Of a stretch of DNA of 64,000 nt, positions 46,604-58,429 are shown piece after piece. The stretch's first letter is position 1. Every line of letters starts with the position of its first letter. The notes beneath the pieces were generated by a model. It searched no databases and was not told where the DNA came from. It saw nothing but the letters and a program-made list of their open reading frames with translations. This stretch comes from Dugong dugon (Eukaryota > Chordata > Mammalia > Sirenia > Dugongidae). The stretch is taken from the NCBI GenBank assembly GCA_030035585.1, contig CM057469.1:120382650-120446649 (forward strand). Direction: 5' to 3'. The translations under genes were made by a program, and so were the position numbers.

Positions 46604-47148
46604 TGTGATGGTTAAGGTTGTGTGTCAACTTGGCTAAGCCATAATTCTAAGTGGTTTGGCAATAATGTAATAATGTAGCTTGGTAATTCTGTAATAATAT
46701 AATTTGATAGTTATATAATGATGTGTTTATCCTCCATTTTGTGATATAATGTAATCACCTCCATAATGTTATATGATGTGATCAGCCAGTCAGTTGTAAC
46801 GTGAGTTTCCTCAGGCATGTGGCCTATACCCAATATGTATGGATGTTCTTGCAAATCTCACTGGCTTTTACTCACTATGGATCCTGCATCCGGCTTGTCA
46901 TCATCTGACCTCCCGTTCTTGGGACTTGACCAGTGGCCTACTATATTGCCTGCTGATCTTGGATTCATCAGCACCTGCAGTTACATGCGTCAGGAAAACC
47001 CTCCAGTTTGATGCCCAACCCAAGGACTTGGGACTTGCTACCTTTACAACTGTGTGATTAATTTTCTTGAGATCAATTTATTTCTCTCTCTCTCATATAT
47101 ATATACACTTCCCTGATTTTGCTTCTTTAGAGAACCCAGCCTAGTACA
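46604..47148 (+). promoter_or_regulatory. 3' LTR of ERV-L provirus 1
   Basis: 545 bp from tgtgatggttaaggttgtgt to cccagcctagtaca. It is clearly homologous to the 5' LTR but diverged by many substitutions and several indels, implying an old insertion. Confidence 0.92.
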
Positions 47149-47344
47149 GACATTTTCACATAGCACTATAAAATTCTAGAAATCTGTTAGAAGGAAATAA
47201 TATTTTTTAAATCTTTCTGTAAATACATATAAATATGCAATACATATATAATAAATACACATGTAAATATGTATTTCAGTACAGTTTATAATATTTACAA
47301 TTTAAAAAATGTGTCCTAGAATAGCTAAAGAGATTGCAACAGAG

Positions 47345-49150
47345 TAGTTGATGTTGTTGTTGTTAGGTGCCAGTGAGTCAGATCAGACTCATAGTGACCC
47401 TATGTACAACAAAACAAAACACTGCCCTTTCCTGCACCATCCTCACAATTGTTGCTATGCTTGAACCCCATTGCAGCCACTGTGTCAGTCCATCTCATTG
47501 AGAGTCTTCTTTTCTTTTGTTGACCCTCTACTTTACCAGACATGATGTCCTTCTCCAAGGACAGGTCCCTGATGATAACATGTCCAATGTACGTTGAGAT
47601 GAGGTCTTACCATCCTAGTTTCTAAGGGGCATTCTGGCTATACTTCTTCCAAAACAGATTTGTTCATTCTTCTAGCAGTCCATGATATATTCAGTGTTCT
47701 TTGGCAACACTATAATTTAAAAGCATCAATTCTTTGGTCTATCTTTCCTTTGCCTAGCTTTCGCGTGTGTCTTAGGCTGGATTGTCTAGAGAAGCAAAAC
47801 CAGTAAAATGTATAAATATATACAGAGAGATAAGTTTATATCAAGAGGCTGGAATAGCCCAAGTCCATGGGTCAAGCTGGAGATTTCTCCTGATTCATGT
47901 AGCCCCAGGGGATGGCAAAAACAAGATCAGCTGGTCAGACAGCAGGGCTTTGCCTCACAGACTGCGAAGACCAATGAATCCCAAGATCAGCATCTAAAAA
48001 GGCAGGTAAGCTGTTAGCTCAAGTCCCAAGAAACAGAGGTCAGACGACAGGAGCCAGCTTCATGATCCTGAGAGAGTAAAAGCCCACAGCCTTGCCAGAA
48101 AGTCCACCATATTGTATGCAGGCCACAGCCCTAAGGAAACTCGCTTTCAACTGATTGGCTACTTACAGCAGATTCCGTCATGGAGGTGATCATATTATAT
48201 CAAATCTCATAGTGGAGGTGATCATATAATTATATGACTACCAAACTACATCATAACTGCCAAACCACTGAGAATCAAGGCCCAGCCAAGCTGACACACA
48301 ACCTTAACCATCACAGCATGTATATGAGGAGATTGAAAATACCATGGCTTGGATCAGGCACACGTTAGTACTCAAAGGGACATCTTTGCTTTTTAACCCT
48401 TTAAAGAGGTATTTTGCAGCAGATTTGCCCAGTGCAATATGTTATTTGATTTCTTGACTGCTTCCATGAACACTGATTGTAAGTCCAAGTAAAATGATAT
48501 CCTTGACAACTTCAATATTTTCTCAGTTTATCACAATGTTGTTTATTGGTCCACTTGTGAGGACTTTTGTTTTCTTTATGTTAAGGTATAATCCACACTG
48601 AAGGCTGCAGTCTTTGATCTTCATCATTAAGTGCTTTAAGTCCTCTTCACTTTAAGCAACTGAGGTTGTATCAACTGCATATCATAAGGTATTAATGAGT
48701 CTTCTTCCAAGCCTGATGCCACATTATTCTTCATATAGTCCAGCATTTCAAATTATTTGCTTAGCATACTGATTGAATAAGCATAGTGAAGGATACGACC
48801 CTGGCACGCACCATTCCTGATTATAAACCACTCAGCATCCCCTTGTTCTGTTTGAACAACTGCCTTTTGGCCTATGTACAGGTTCCTCATAAGCACAATT
48901 AAGTGTCCTGTAATTCTCATTCTTTGCAGTGTTATCCATAATTTGTCAAAATCCACACAGTAGAATGCTTTTTTATAGTTTAATAAAACACAGGTTAACA
49001 TGTTTCTTGAATTCTCTGCTTTCAGTCAAGACCATCTGACACCAGCAATGATATCCCTTGTTCCACGTCCTCTTTTGAGTCTTTGGTTTGAATTACTAGC
49101 AGTGCCCTGTCAATGTACTGCATGACAGCTTTTCATTTATCTTCAGTTTG
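47345..49150 (-). mobile_element. RTE LINE 3' half on the minus strand, split by an ERV-L LTR
   Basis: The 3' tail lies at the left (gttgttgttgttaggtgcca) and the sequence runs back to the RT fingers at the right. A minus-strand frame at 48753-49001 is an RT piece (YKKAFYCVDFDKLWITLQRM). The LTR at 47768-48315 interrupts it. The two outer flanks, 47291-47336 and 49151-49203, are alike over about 46-53 bp and look like a long, diverged target-site duplication. Confidence 0.92.
47768..48315 (-). mobile_element. ERV-L solo LTR, minus strand, nested in RTE
   Basis: The reverse complement begins tgtgatggttaaggttgtgt and ends ttctctagacaatccagcct-type text with TG...CA termini. It is 548 bp, close in size to the 3' LTR of provirus 1. 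Flanks gcgtg (47763-47767) and gcatg (48316-48320) form the 5-bp duplication, differing by one CpG decay change. RTE sequence reads through across the site. Confidence 0.93.
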
Positions 49151-49203
49151 TTATATTTACAAGTAAAAATTAAACATTTTTCCTGGAGTAGCTAAACAGA
49201 TTG

Positions 49204-49547
49204 ACATACAATAGTACTATGTACAATTATGCAAAAATATGTAGAATTGTGTAGCAATTAATAATTATGTTTATTAATAGTTTATGCATTTATTAAACAC
49301 TTCACATTTCATTTTCAGGATGTTAAAATGTATTAAGGAATAAAGGTATTAATAAATGAAAACCTTCAGATTGTATATGAAGGGATATTTCCCAAATATT
49401 ATTTTATTTTCACATGGGAGATTATGGATTACACAGTTTCGTACTGTTTCTAAAATCATTGTCCATGTTTTCTATGAAACACGTCCTTAATTTACTAAAT
49501 CAGTATTCATGCCTGTAATTGAAGTAATTTCTTTGGTAATATATCCT
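49204..49547. other. Unannotated A+T-rich stretch
   Basis: No recognised feature. Confidence 0.4.
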
Positions 49548-49755
49548 TGTTGTTAGTTACCTTTGAGTTGATTCCAACTCACGTCAACCCTGTGTGTACA
49601 GAGTAGAACTGGTCCACAGAGTTTTCAAGACTGTGATCTTTTGGAAGTGGATCGCCAGGCCTGTCTTCCAAGGCCCCTCTGAGTGGGTTCAGTCTGACAA
49701 CCTTTCTGCTAGTAGTAAAGTGCTTCACAGTTTGTGCCATCCAGGGAAGCTTTCT
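49548..49755 (-). mobile_element. AfroSINE, long subtype
   Basis: The tail ttgttgttagttacctttga comes first, then gattccaactcacgtcaacc, a long-subtype middle (gtgatcttttggaagtggat), and the head acaacctttctgctagtagt. It is notably diverged. Confidence 0.82.
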
Positions 49756-50649
49756 GTGAGGAATATACATATTTCCACTATTTTTATACTAAAATAAAGT
49801 TTTATTTTGAAAAAAGCAATAATTGCTTTAATAGAAAGAGAGTTTAATGTAGAAAACAGTGTACACACTACACACACATAATATTTTAGCAGATATTTTT
49901 CCATATAGTGTATGCATAGGTGTACATAAAGGTGATCATAGCAAAACAAGAACATACTGAATACCTTTTTATAACTGGTTTTGTTAACTTAACAATTGAT
50001 TATAATTTTACACACATGTTGATAATTATACTCTACCATTGTTTTTAAATGCAAACTATTTGATCATAATGTTTATACTACATTTCATTTTCCATTTGGG
50101 GGGAAAGGATAGAAATTTATATTTCAATTAGAGACATAATTAGTTTTTTATATACTAAAGTTTGAACACCACTGGACTAGTAAGTTTTCAAGAATCATTT
50201 ATTGATTAAAAAAAAAAAGTTTCTCTAGGAATCAATACACGAAGAGTGATTAAGGAATAGAAGTACATCTTAATTCTTGGGGTCTTGCTGTTTTGTTACA
50301 CATTTATTTCTAGAAATGATAAATAATCTTAGATTTAGTCAACACTGTCTGAAAGTTTTATCTGGCTAAGTGTCAACATCACATTGTACCTTAAAAACAA
50401 ACACACAAACAAAAATAAAAAAAAATAACATTTGTTTTTATTTAACAGATAAAGATCTAGGTATGTATTTCTTTAATTTACATTTATTTGATTACTACTA
50501 AATTTGAATAGTTTTTACTTACCTATTGACCACCTATTTATTTTATTTTGGAGGTTCCTTCTCATATCTATTGCTACTTTTCTGTTAAAGTTTATATTTT
50601 TTAAACATTTGATTTTTTATTTGTTTGTTTTAGTGCATGTGCCTGTAGT
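49756..50649. other. A+T-rich stretch with a probable L1 ORF2 trace
   Basis: No gene. The stretch at 50460-50600 faintly resembles the antisense end of L1 ORF2 (ttaatttacatttatttgat...tattgaccacctatttattt). Confidence 0.35.
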
Positions 50650-50840
50650 TTGAAGATATCAGATATTTGTAAATACAGTTTTATTGAAACACCAACATGG
50701 TCATTTGTTTATGTATTATTTATGGCTACTTTCATCCAACAGCCATAGATGTGAGTAGTTGTGAGAAAGCCTTATGGCTTGCAAGTCTAAATGGTTAAGA
50801 AGATGCTAACAAACCCTTGTTCTGGAGAACTTGAAAAAAT
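50650..50840. mobile_element. Ancient mammalian interspersed repeat, family not assigned
   Basis: ttgtaaatacagttttattg, ttatggctactttcatccaa and gtgagtagttgtgagaaagc correspond to a common old mammalian repeat whose consensus I recall in part but cannot name with confidence. Confidence 0.5.
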
Positions 50841-50889
50841 TATATGTATATATATCTTTATGTTTAATCTGTATCTTTTTATCTTTTAA

Positions 50890-52600
50890 AATCTACATTC
50901 AGTTTACTGTTTGGTATCATACTCTTGTGCCTGAAGAACTTTCTTAAACATTTCTTTTACCTCAGATTTGCAGGCAATAAATTCTCTAAGTTTTTAATTA
51001 TCCAAAATGTTTTTATTTCACTTTCTTTTTTATTAAACTTTTTAAATTTAGAATATGTGACACAAAAAAGTTACAAATGTATCAGAGAGTTCCCATATAG
51101 CCCACACCCAATTTCCGTTATTATTTTCTTACATTATTATGGTACATTTGTCAAAATTAATAAACAAATACTGATACATTATTATTAGCTAAAGTCAATG
51201 ATTTATTAATATTTTCTTACTTTATATCTAATACCCTTTTATTCAGTTCTTGGGTCCCATCCATAATAACATATTACTTTAAGTCCTCATGTCTTCTTAG
51301 GCTCCTCTTGGCTGTGACAATTTCACAGACTTTGTTTTGATGACCTTTACAATTTTGAAGGGTATTTATCAGGTATCTTGTTGACCATCCTTCAATTGAG
51401 ATTCTTCATGATTAAACTGGGGTAATGTGTTTTGGACAGGAAGACTGAAGAAGTAAAGTGTGATTCCCGTCACTTCATATCAAGGGGTACATTCTCTCAA
51501 GATGATTAATCACTGTTGATGTTTCCCTTGATAGCCTGGTTGAGGTAGTGTTTGCAAGTTGTCTCCTCTGCAAATTTATTCCTTTTCCCCTCTTTCCATG
51601 TTGTCTTCTTTGGAAGAAAGTCATGATTCAATGCTAACACTTCAGTTGTGGAGAATTATGCTCCACCTCCTGGAAGGTGGGATACCTACCTAAATTATTT
51701 TGATATTTACTGCACAGGAGATTTTTCCATTCTTCTCCATTTATTTATTTATTCGATTATGGGTTTATTTCAGAATGGGCTCATTTTACATCATTTTACA
51801 CTGTGAATTGTAATCCAATAATAGTTTGTTTATTTTGTTGCTCTAATTGTTCCAGATTTGGCCATGGGAACATTTTTGTTTATTTGTTTTGTTTTATATT
51901 GTTTTTAGTAACTTATTACTTTCGGGCATTACAAGATGCTCCAGATTCATTTTGGATGTTTCCTGCCTCAGTGTATAAATCAATGGTTTCTACAAGGAAC
52001 ACTGGTTCATTTTATCAGACAATGGTACTAGACACTAAGATCAGAATACTAGGTGCGCTGTCTTTTTTTTTTTTGCTTTCCCTTCATTCCTTCATTCATT
52101 TGTTCTCTCATTAGTTCGTTTATTCCTTCCTTCCTTCCTTTCTCTCTCTGTTTCTTTCCTCATTAGTCTTTCTTGAATCCCAGATTATCTTTCTGGGATA
52201 ATTTTTCTTTTTGAAATACATTTTTCAGAATGTATTGGAGTAAGTATTCATGCTGGATGTTTACATTCTTAGTTTTTGTGTATTTTTAAATGATTTTTAT
52301 CTTTCTTCAATATGAGAAATTATTTATCTGCATATACACTTCTAGAATTAAGGTTATTTCTCTCAGCATTTTGAAATTTTTACTTATCTGTTCTCTGGTC
52401 TAATTTTGTTTTCACTGAAGATTTACTTCTATATTAAATTTAGAATCTTCTCTTGGTAATGTGGCTGCTTTTAAGCTTTGTCTGTCTTTGGTGTTCTGCA
52501 TTTCTACTATTATATATCTTATGGTGGATTCCTATTTATCTTGCATAGAAATTGTATTCTCTGTTTTGTCTTTTAATCACTTATGAAATATATTCAGCAT
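50890..52600 (-). mobile_element. Old L1 remnants (ORF1-region pieces around an L1M 3' UTR)
   Basis: The pieces at 50925-51020 and 52200-52560 both look like the antisense C-terminal ORF1 region of an old L1 (tgcaggcaataaattctcta; ctctgtctttggtgttctgc-type text). Between them, 51028-52080 resembles an L1M 3' UTR in antisense: gcccacacccaatttccgtt, ggctcctcttggctgtgaca, aattatgctccacctcctgg, ttacaagatgctccagattc. A younger L1M 3' end probably inserted into an older L1. Confidence 0.6.
52108..52152. repeat. CT-rich (TTCC)n microsatellite
   Basis: Imperfect TTCC/TTCA repeats followed by TCTCTC. Confidence 0.9.
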
Positions 52601-54471
52601 TTGAATTAACATTAATCCTCATATTAAAGGCCTTCATTTATACAAACACAAATTTTACTTTTTCATTGTCTAATAATTTTTATATATAAAGTTCTCCTCA
52701 CCTTTGAGTATTTTTACAATTATCAATTAGTTATTAGAATATGATAATGAATGATTTTGTATTTTACATTGTTCTGTAACTGTATTTGAGAGATTAGAAT
52801 TTGGAGGGTTTTTTTTTTTTGTGTTACCTTTTTATTATAAATGTGTAACTATGTTTATGAAAAAAAATCACACTGAAAATAACATCAAGTAAACTACAAA
52901 GAAATAAATTCTAAAGACTATCATATGTCTTTTAAATCATAATTCTAAATGCCATAGACATACATAATAATGACTATGATAAGTTGGAAGGAAAATATGT
53001 TGACCTATGAATTCTCCACCCATGCATAAAGCCAGGTCAGCGAATCATTCTCTTTTAATCTCCTATTTTAATCCAACATCAATTAGAGTATACTATTACT
53101 TTTTAAAAATCTTTTAAGTTCTTTTAAAAACACTAGCATCTACTTAGTGGGCAAAATTTGATGTACAACTCTTGATTTATATTTATTAATTTATTAATAT
53201 TTGATGTTTTCAATTAGCAATAAGTTTAGATTTATGCATTTTATCACTCTTCAGATTGGGTAAATAAATAAATAGAACTGGGATGATTATAAAGGCATGG
53301 AATTGGTTTAGGCGAAAGATGATGAACTGAGAATGAAAACTGAAGATTATTGTGCCAGATTTAAATTTATGTTTGAGAAAGAATTCTTAGAACTTAGTAC
53401 ACATAGCTTGAGTGGGTCAATAAAGAAGGACATAAGTCCAAATTAGTGGTTTAGCTGAATGAGTTGGAAACAGTGGATACTGTACTGTTCAGTGAGACGG
53501 TACAAACAATATAGAGGGCATATATATTTGAACAATGACACTGGGATATTTTTAGGCATAAATATTGTAATATGTTCAGCATATATCTGAAGATATATTT
53601 TTTCCCCTTATAAGACATCAGAACAGAAGACAGATTTTGGAACAATCAACATAGTGGTGGTTTTTCATGAGCGCCACCAGAAAGAATAGGTAGGGTTCTT
53701 CTATCTTATTATAAAGAGCGACTAGATATCCTGCCCAGCTAAACTCGTTTTTTATACGTGTTTATATTTAACTATACAATGCATATATCTCCAAATACAT
53801 AAGCTATCAAATCATCTCTCTATAAGTTCTTTGTCAAAATAATTTATGGGCAGAAGTAGTCACCAAAGCAAATTACAAATTGAAGATGACAGCCATATTT
53901 TTTCCTGAACAGTATGAGACTGTTTAGTAATAACATGTTAGTATATGGCATCAGAGATTTCCTGATTTAGAGATTATAAAAAATCTCAATATAAATCTCT
54001 CCTAAACAGATGTTTGCTCTTTAGTAAACACAATCGTAGCATACTGTCAATGTTTGCTGATTTAAAAAAAAATTGAACATCTATGGAATTGGAAAATGTA
54101 TTTGCCTGAAACTTCAGACTATCTCTTAAGTCTTACAATGTATCATCCTCAGAAAATTTAGTCCAGAACAGTCTAGGAAGTAAACGTCTTATTCAGTCAA
54201 CCTCCTTTCTCCAATGAGATCTATATGCATTCTCTTCTATTAAATTTATAGAATATTTCATCTCTCTTAACTGTTCATTACAGTATCTGACACAGTTAAG
54301 TCTTTTCATTTCAAAACTCTATCTCTCACCAATTAAAAAAAAAAAAAAAAGGTTGTGTTCCATACCTAAGTATGTGATTGTGTAAAAACAATGAAATGGG
54401 CACGATAGGAGAAAATGATTATTCATAGTTGAAAAAATAAAGTTGTTGCTGTAATTACCTGTTTTTGACAC
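52601..54471. other. Unannotated A+T-rich stretch
   Basis: No recognised gene or repeat. An A run at about 54334-54350 lies near the right end. Confidence 0.4.
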
Positions 54472-54481
54472 AAAAACCCAA

Positions 54482-56681
54482 AGACCAACAAAATTCTAAC
54501 CAATAGAATTCAGCATCATATCAAAAAAATAATACACCACTACCAAGTAGAATTCATAACAGGTATGCAAGGATGGTACAACATTAGACAATCAATCAGC
54601 GTAATCCACCACATAAATGAAAGGAAAGAAATGAATCACATGATCATCTCAATTGATGCAGAAAAGGTATTTGACAAAGTCCAACACCCATTCCTGATAA
54701 AAACTCTCAATAAAATAGGTATAGAAGGGAAATTTCTCAACATTATAAAGGGCATCTATGCAAAACAAACGGGCAACATCATTCTTAATGGAGAGAGGCT
54801 GAAAACATTCCCCTTGAAAACAGGAACAAAACAAGGGTGCCCTTTATCAGCACTCCTATTTAACATTGTGCTGGAAGTTCTAGCTAGAGCAATAAGGCAA
54901 GAAAAAGAAATCAAGGGCATCCAAATTGGTAATAAAGAAGTTAAACTGTCCCTGTTTGCAGATGATATGATACTACGCATAGAAAACCCTAAAGATTCCA
55001 TAAGAAATCTACTGGAACTAATAGAAAGATTCAGCAGAGTAGCAGGATACAAGATAAACATTCAAAAATCAGTTGGATTCCTATACACCAATAAGGAGAA
55101 CGATGAAAAGGAAATCAGGAAAACAATATCATTTTCAATAGCCCCTAAAAAGATAAAATACTTATGACTAAATCTGACCAGGGATGTAAAAGACCTATAC
55201 AAAGAAAACTACAAAACACTACTGCATGAAACCCAAAGGGATCTACATAAATGGAAAAACATACCATGCTCATGGATAGGCAGACTCAACATTGTGAAAA
55301 TGGCAATTCTACCCAAAGCAATTTACAAATACAATGCAATGCTGATCCAAATACCAACAACATTCTCAAAGAGATGGAAAAACTAATAATTAACTTTATA
55401 TGGAAAGGTAAGAAGCCCCAAATAAGTAAAGCACTACTGAAGAAGAAAAATAAAGTGGGAGGACTCACACTACCTGACTTCAGAACCTACTATACAGCTA
55501 CAGTAGTCAAAACAGCCTGGTACTGGTACAATGACAGATACATTGACCAATGGAACAGAATTGAGAACTCAGATGTAAATCCAACCACCTACAGTCACCT
55601 GATCTTCGACAAGGGCCAACAGTCCATCAAATGGGGAAAAGACAGTCTTTTTAATAAATTGTGCTGGCAAACCAGGATATCCATCTGCAAAAAAATGAAA
55701 TAGGACCCATACCTCATGCCGTATACAAAAACAACTTCAAAATGGATCAAAGACCTGAATATAAAGCCTAAAACTATAAAGTTCATAGAAGGAAAAAATA
55801 GGACCAACACTACAGGCCTTAATACATGGCATTAACAGAATAAAAAACATAACCATCAATGCACAAGCCCCAAAAGATAAGCTAGATAACTGGGATCTTC
55901 TAAAAATCAAACACCTAAGCTCTTCAAAAGACTTCACCAAAAGAGTCAAAAGAGAACCTACAGACTGGGAAAAAATGTTTGGACAGTACAAGTCAGACAA
56001 AGGTCTAATCTCTATAATCTGCAAGAAAATCCAACACCCCTACAACATAAAGACAAATAATCCTATTAAAAAATGGGCAAAGGAAATGAACAGACACTTC
56101 ACCAAGAAGACATTCAAGCGGTCAACAGACACATGAGGAAATGCTTGTGATCACTAGCCATTAGAGAAATGCAAATTAAAACCACAAGGAGATACCATGT
56201 CACCTCGGCATTACTGGCACGAATCAAAAACACTGGAAATAACAAATGTTGGAGGGGCTGCGGGGAGATGGGAACCCTTATGCACTGCTGGTGGGAATGC
56301 AAAATGATACAACCTTTTTGGAAAATGATATGGCACTTCCTCAAAAAGCTAGAAATAGACATACCATTTGATCCAGCAACCCTACTCCTAGGGATATATC
56401 CTAGAGAAGTAAGGGTCGTCACTTGAATAGACATATGCACACCTATGTTCATGGCAGCATTGTTCACAATAGCAAAATGATGGAAACAACCTAGATGCCT
56501 ATCAACAGATGAATGGATAAACAAACTATGGTACATACACACAATGGAGTACTATGCAACGAGAAAGAACAACAATGAATCTGTGAAGCATCTCATAACA
56601 TGGATGAAACTGGAGGACATTATGCTGAGTGAAATAAGTCAATCACAAAAGGACAAATATTGTATGAGACCTCTATTGTAA
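54482..56681 (+). pseudogene. L1 ORF2, C-terminal two thirds, broken
   Basis: The RT domain has the intact active-site FADD at 54955-54966 within a 200-codon frame (54565-55167). Later frames (55251-55703 and 56169-56426) cover the thumb and the cysteine-rich C-terminal region ([20 protein letters not shown]). The natural stop is at 56679-56681. A TGA near 55165 and several frameshifts destroy the ORF. At two of the three TAG positions of the full-length copy, this copy has sense codons. Confidence 0.9.
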
Positions 56682-57858
56682 AAACCCATGAAAAAGTTCA
56701 CACGCAAAATGTAACAATCTTTGTTGGTTACCAGGGATGGGAGGGGTGGGGGGGGAATACTAAATAGGCAATAGATAAGTGGTATCTTGGGTGAAGGGTG
56801 AGACAGTACACAATACAGGGGAAACTAGCACAACCTGTACAAGGAAAGGTCATGGAAGCTCCATAGACACATCCAAACTCCCTGAGGGACTGAATTGCTG
56901 GGCGGAGGGCTGTGGGGAGCATGGTCTCGGGGAACATCTAGCTCAATTGGCATCAGAAAGTTTATAAAGACAATGTTCTACATTCTACCTCCGTGAGTAG
57001 TGTCTGGGGTCTTAAAAGCCTGTGAGTGGCCATCTAAGATACTCCACTTGTCTCATCCCTTCAGGAGGAAGGGAGAATGAAGAGAGCAGGATACAAGGAA
57101 AGGATTAGTCTGAAGGACTAATGGTCCACAGCTACCATGGCCTCCACCGGACTGAGTCCAGTACAGCTAGACGGTGCCCGGCTACCACCACTGACTGCTC
57201 TGACCAGGATCACAACAGAGGGTTCTGGACAGAGCTGGAGAAGGATGTAGAACATAATTCTAACTCACAAAAAAAAGACCTGATTTACTGGCCTAAAGGA
57301 GACTGGAGAAACCTTGAGAGTATGGCCCCCAGACACCCTTTTATCTCAGTGGTGAAGTTATCTCCGAGGTTCACTGTTCAGCCTGGGAGTGGACAGCCCC
57401 ATAAAACCAAATGGGAGTAACGAGGTGCAGTAGTCCAGTGACAAGGGCCAGAAGGCAGGAAGGGACAAGTAACCTGGTGACAGGGAACCCAAGGTTGAGT
57501 AAGGATATTGTTGATGTGTTGTGAGATTGTTAACCATTGTCATAGGGCAACATTTGTAGTAACTATTAAATGAGAAACTATTTTGTTCTGTAAGCCTTCA
57601 TCTTAAGTGAGAATAGCAGCACAATTGGAAGAGGGTAGTCAATGCCACTGAACTGTGCATGTAGAAATTTTTGAAATGGTGTATCTTTGGCTATGTATAT
57701 TTTCACCAAAAAAAGAAAGGTCAAAAAGGGACAGGGTTGACTTGTTGTGGGGTTGTTAACCAAAGTCATAAAACAATATGTGTACTACTGTTTCATGAGA
57801 AACTATTAGTTCTGTAAGCCTTCACCTGAAGTACAATAAAAAAAAATAAAATAAAAAT
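54482..57858 (+). mobile_element. L1 LINE, 5'-truncated (about 3.4 kb)
   Basis: Same family as the 24-32.8 kb L1 but in plus orientation. It starts within the ORF2 RT domain and ends in an A-rich tail. A 10-bp duplication, aaaaacccaa, flanks it (54472-54481 and 57859-57868). The 5' truncation is typical of incomplete L1 reverse transcription. Its 3' UTR has two repeated segments where the full-length copy has three. Confidence 0.93.
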
Positions 57859-57868
57859 AAAAACCCAA

Positions 57869-58429
57869 GGGCCTATTTCTGAGGAAACAGACTATATAGT
57901 TATTCCTGGTAAGAAATATGATCTCATAGTCACACAGACCAGAGTAATAGCAGTTTTAGAAGAAAACTTAGCTTGTATAGTCTCATAAGATAGCATTAAA
58001 TTCTAGATACTCAAAAATATATCTATCAAATCTGACTTCTTAATTATATGAATATAGTTTTGAAAATTAGACCCTTTTAATAATTAAAGGATAGGGGTTG
58101 ATATCAGATCTAAGGTAAATAATTTCACCTTATATAATATTATATGGTATCTGGGAATACAACTTTATGGAAATGATGTCCTTGTAGTTTAGATAGGTTT
58201 ATATCGTTATAGATAAGCAACACAAAACTAGAACAGTCGAATAGATTCATTCTTGGGTTTTTGTTTTGTTTTGGTTTGGTTTGGTTTGCTTTTTCTTTTG
58301 AGGAAACTGAAAGAGGTATAAGCGTCATTTAACCTACTGGCTATCAAATCCTTTAATTGAGAAGATACAGCATTTTCCTAAGAAGAAAGTTTTCATGAAG
58401 AACTACCACACTTTTACTTAAATAATGTC
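57869..58429. other. Unannotated stretch left of ERV-L provirus 2
   Basis: No LTR is recognisable here, although a 5' LTR would be expected next to the provirus. It contains a (TTTGG)n-like run near 58261-58290. Confidence 0.45.

Larger units (their letters stand above)
43265..47148 (+). mobile_element. ERV-L provirus 1, internally deleted
   Basis: An endogenous retrovirus of the ERV-L class with both LTRs. Flanks gacgt (43260-43264) and gacat (47149-47153) form the 5-bp target duplication, differing by a CpG-to-CpA change. The internal part runs from the primer-binding site almost directly into the end of RT/RNase H, so gag, protease and most of RT are missing. Integrase and a dUTPase-like region follow, then a polypurine tract. 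There is no env, as usual for ERV-L. An AfroSINE is inserted at 45998-46144. Confidence 0.93.
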
